DNA from: Myxococcales bacterium | GTDB lineage: Bacteria > Myxococcota_A > Bradymonadia > Bradymonadales > Bradymonadaceae | Assembly: GCA_007120915.1 (NCBI GenBank) | Contig: SKMT01000419.1 | Span: forward strand, 1-7,511 | Length of the DNA stretch: 7,511 nt | Direction: 5' to 3' | Shown here: piece by piece, positions 5,771 through 7,511 of the stretch | Position numbering within the stretch: the stretch's first letter is position 1 | Layout of the letters: each line of letters begins with the position of its first letter | Program-made: the position numbers and the translations under genes | Notes under the pieces: generated by a model | The model's input: only the letters and a program-made list of their open reading frames with translations | The model's database searches: none | Told to the model about the DNA's origin: nothing

Positions 5771-7168
5771 ATGTATGACGTCGTCGTCATCGGATCCGGT
5801 CCCGGCGGGTATATCGCCGCCATTCGCGCCGCACAGTTGGATATGAAGGTCGCCTGCGTGGAGCGCTATCCCACCTTCGGGGGCACCTGCCTGAACGTGG
5901 GGTGCATCCCGTCGAAGGCGCTTCTGGAATCGAGTGAGCGGTTCGTGGAGGCGAACGAGAAGTTCGAGGCCCATGGCATCGACATCGGCGAGGTGTCGCT
6001 GAACTTCGGTCAGATGCAGAACCACAAAGAAGAGGTGGTCTCGGGGCTGGTCAACGGCGTGAAGTATCTGTTCGACAAAAACGAGGTGGACGGTATCCAC
6101 GGCTGGGGCCGGATCGCCGATGAGAACACCGTGGAAGTCACCGACGACGACGGTGAAGTCCAGCAGACGCTGGAGACAAAGAATATCATCATCGCCACCG
6201 GCTCGAAGCCCCTGGAGCTTCCCGGAGCGGAGTTCGACAAAGAGTGTATCGTCGACTCCACGGGGGCGCTGGAGTTCGAAGATGTTCCCGACCATCTCGT
6301 CGTCATCGGCGCCGGGGTGATCGGGCTGGAGTTGGGCAGCGTCTACAGCCGGCTCGGCGCCGATGTGACAGTGCTCGAATATATGCCCGAGATTCTGGGC
6401 GGGCGGATGGACTCCGATGTCGCCCGGCAGGCCCAGCGCATTTTCAAGAAGCAGGGGCTCGAGTTCGTGTTGGAGGCGGAAGTGACGGGCGCCGAGGTCG
6501 ACGACGGCACGGTGGTGACCACCTACAACCACGACGGCGAAGAGAAGACCATCGAGTCCGACAAACTGCTGGTGGGCATCGGCCGGCGGCCCTTCACCGA
6601 CAATCTGGGCCTGGAAAACATCGGGCTGGAGACCAACGACGGCGGGTTCATCGAGGTGAACGACCACTTCGAAACCGATGTGGACGGGGTGTACGCCATC
6701 GGCGACGTGATCCCCGGGCCGATGCTCGCACACCTGGCCGAACACGAAGGTGTGGTCTGCGTGGAGCGGATCAACGGGATCGCCGGGCACGTCAACTACG
6801 ACGCGGTCCCGGACGTGGTCTACACCCACCCGGAGTTGGCGTCAGTCGGCAAGACGGAGGCTGAACTCAAGGAGGCGGGCGTCGACTACAAAGTCGGCAA
6901 GTTTCCCTACAAGGCCAACGGCCGGGCCCGGGCGATCGGTGACACCGAGGGGTTCACCAAGATTCTCGCCGACGCCGAAACCGACGAGATTCTGGGGGCG
7001 CACATCATCGGCAATCAGGCCGGGGATCTGATCGCGGAGCTGGCGGTGGCGATGGAGTTTGCGTCGAGTTCGGAGGATATTGCGCGGTCGTCGCATGCGC
7101 ATCCGACGCTTGCGGAGATTGTCAAAGAGGCGGCCCTCGACGTCTCCGACCGCACCCTCAACCTCTGA
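5771..7168 (+). CDS. lpdA: Dihydrolipoyl dehydrogenase (E3)
   Basis: 465 residues, a normal length; ATG with GAGAGG seven bases upstream. It is an FAD enzyme that re-oxidises dihydrolipoamide on E2 subunits and makes NADH. It serves 2-oxoglutarate dehydrogenase and usually also pyruvate dehydrogenase and glycine cleavage; homodimer, cytoplasmic. The FAD-binding GSGPGG is at 8-13. The redox disulfide is Cys40-Cys45 in GGTCLNVGCIPSK. ATGSKP is at 143-148, the NAD-binding GAGVIG at 180-185 and the second FAD contact YAIGD at 308-312. The C-terminal dimer domain ends with HAHPTLAEI, giving the catalytic His444-Glu449 pair. Every key residue is present. Its place just after odhB suggests it serves the 2-oxoglutarate complex first. 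One oddity is a stretch of about 100 bases near the 3' end (7034-7132) where eight successive Ala codons are all GCG and both His codons are CAT, unlike the rest of the gene. Confidence 0.97.
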   Translation: MYDVVVIGSGPGGYIAAIRAAQLDMKVACVERYPTFGGTCLNVGCIPSKALLESSERFVEANEKFEAHGIDIGEVSLNFGQMQNHKEEVVSGLVNGVKYLFDKNEVDGIHGWGRIADENTVEVTDDDGEVQQTLETKNIIIATGSKPLELPGAEFDKECIVDSTGALEFEDVPDHLVVIGAGVIGLELGSVYSRLGADVTVLEYMPEILGGRMDSDVARQAQRIFKKQGLEFVLEAEVTGAEVDDGTVVTTYNHDGEEKTIESDKLLVGIGRRPFTDNLGLENIGLETNDGGFIEVNDHFETDVDGVYAIGDVIPGPMLAHLAEHEGVVCVERINGIAGHVNYDAVPDVVYTHPELASVGKTEAELKEAGVDYKVGKFPYKANGRARAIGDTEGFTKILADAETDEILGAHIIGNQAGDLIAELAVAMEFASSSEDIARSSHAHPTLAEIVKEAALDVSDRTLNL

Positions 7169-7170
7169 TT

Positions 7171-7350
7171 AACCGCAGAGGGGCCGAGAAAAACCGATTG
7201 GAACCGCAGAGGCGCAGAGGAAAACCAGATTGGAACCGCAGAGGCGCAGAGGGCGCAGAGGAAAAACCGATTGGAACCACAGAGGCGCAGAGGACGCAGA
7301 GAAAACCAGATTGGAACCGCCAAGGACGCCAAGAACGCCAAGGAAAACCG
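7171..7350 (+). repeat. Five tandem AACCRC...AAAACC units with nested 9-mers
   Basis: Starts two bases after the lpdA stop. Units begin at 7171, 7202, 7234, 7275 and 7315 and are 31, 32, 41, 40 and about 36 bases long. Each opens with AACCGC or AACCAC, continues with one to three roughly 9-base words of type GGCGCAGAG, and closes with AAAACC; the first four then end in (A)GATTGG. The length differences come mainly from the number of inner words. The fifth unit switches the inner word from CGCAGAG to CGCCAAG. Translated, the array gives peptides such as NHRGAEDAEK, which I recognise from spurious ORFs in many unrelated bacterial genomes, so it belongs to a widespread intergenic repeat type. 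It is not protein coding. Confidence 0.9.
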
Positions 7351-7354
7351 TTAG

Positions 7355-7360
7355 GATAAT
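7355..7360 (+). promoter_or_regulatory. Possible -10 box of the structured RNA
   Basis: GATAAT matches the sigma70 -10 consensus at five of six positions and sits in the only AT-rich spot between the repeat and the end of the window. It would place a start near 7367, at the foot of the long helix that begins at 7369. No good -35 box is present 16-18 bases upstream, where the sequence is repeat-derived. Confidence 0.3.
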
Positions 7361-7366
7361 TGGGCC

Positions 7367-7476
7367 GTGCTGGCTCGGACGGTGCAGTTATTCCGACCGG
7401 TCGAGCGAGCCCGGGCCTTGGCCCGAAATGGCGAGCTAAGGCAGGACTCCGGGAGTACGTGTGCACCTGAGCCAGC
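7367..7476 (+). ncRNA. Candidate structured RNA of unknown class
   Basis: GCTGGCTCG (7369-7377) pairs with TGAGCCAGC (7468-7476; eight pairs plus one G-U). After a 3-base bulge (7378-7380), GGTGCA (7381-7386) pairs with TGCACC (7462-7467). The 15-pair helix encloses 75 bases. Inside, GCCTTGGC (7415-7422) can pair with GCTAAGGC (7435-7442; one G-U). An alternative hairpin joins CGGGC (7412-7416) to GCCCG (7421-7425) and excludes the first. ACTC 7446-7449 pairs with GAGT 7453-7456. A further small hairpin, CGACG 7482-7486 with CGTCG 7494-7498, lies downstream. It does not match tmRNA, RNase P RNA, SRP RNA, 6S RNA or a riboswitch class I can recall, and no tRNA is present. It could be a small RNA or the 5' leader of a gene past the window. 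No protein-coding gene is evident in 7351-7511. Confidence 0.35.
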
Positions 7477-7511
7477 CAGCGCGACGATCTCAGCGTCGAA
7501 GACTCTTGGAG

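Noticed and set aside
5669..6829. 386-codon minus-strand open frame
   Set aside because: Antisense shadow of lpdA with no family motif.
7171..7350. CRISPR array
   Set aside because: Units are tandem and similar along their whole length. There are no unique spacers of constant size and no cas genes.
7412..7425. CGGGC-CTTG-GCCCG hairpin as a terminator of lpdA
   Set aside because: No T-run follows on either strand, and it lies about 240 bases past the stop codon.
7158..7466. Open frames on both strands across the repeat after lpdA
   Set aside because: Their peptides (such as NHRGAEDAEK) are translations of the tandem repeat and match the pattern of spurious ORFs.
7369..7476. Retron msr-msd RNA or TPP riboswitch
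   Set aside because: The enclosed 75 bases are too short for an msr plus msd, and no reverse transcriptase is visible. ACCTGA occurs at 7465-7470, but the partner CTGAGA element of a TPP aptamer is missing.

Overview
The window looks like chromosomal DNA from a GC-rich Gram-negative bacterium. The myxobacterial or bradymonad (former Deltaproteobacteria) side of the tree fits best. The clues are a Hanks-type kinase of the GGMG P-loop style, an AidB-like acyl-CoA dehydrogenase, unusually acidic proteins (possibly a salt-adapted host) and intergenic regions full of short tandem repeats. This placement is inference; there is no rRNA or other marker gene here.

All five genes lie on the + strand. 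Bases 1-617 are the 3' end of a bacterial eRF1-like (baeRF) protein. At 731-1903 is a Ser/Thr protein kinase held in the membrane by a C-terminal helix. At 2251-4017 is a 588-residue acyl-CoA dehydrogenase. At 4336-5553 is the E2 subunit of 2-oxoglutarate dehydrogenase (odhB/sucB), and at 5771-7168 is dihydrolipoyl dehydrogenase (lpdA, E3). E2 and E3 form two thirds of the 2-oxoglutarate dehydrogenase complex of the TCA cycle. The E1 gene is not in the window, and 217 bases separate E2 from E3. The acyl-CoA dehydrogenase would feed reducing equivalents and acyl-CoA into the same central metabolism. The kinase and the baeRF protein have no evident link to it.

The intergenic DNA is the unusual part. 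Three of the four complete gaps (1904-2250, 4018-4335, 5554-5770) begin within a few bases of the upstream stop codon with a heptamer array of the form TGGGNNN. These put G-triplets at 7-base steps on the mRNA strand, which is a G-quadruplex pattern. The DNA after lpdA instead starts with five tandem 31-41 base units (7171-7350) made of AACCRC, a variable number of roughly 9-base CGCAGAG or CGCCAAG words, and an AAAACC tail. No gap holds a classical hairpin-plus-T-run terminator.

The last 160 bases hold no convincing gene. They can fold into a long helix: 7369-7377 plus 7381-7386 pair with 7462-7476, giving 15 pairs with one 3-base bulge and enclosing further hairpins. The helix begins just downstream of a -10-like GATAAT at 7355-7360. 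This is a candidate unrecognised structured RNA, either a small RNA or the leader of a gene beyond the window.
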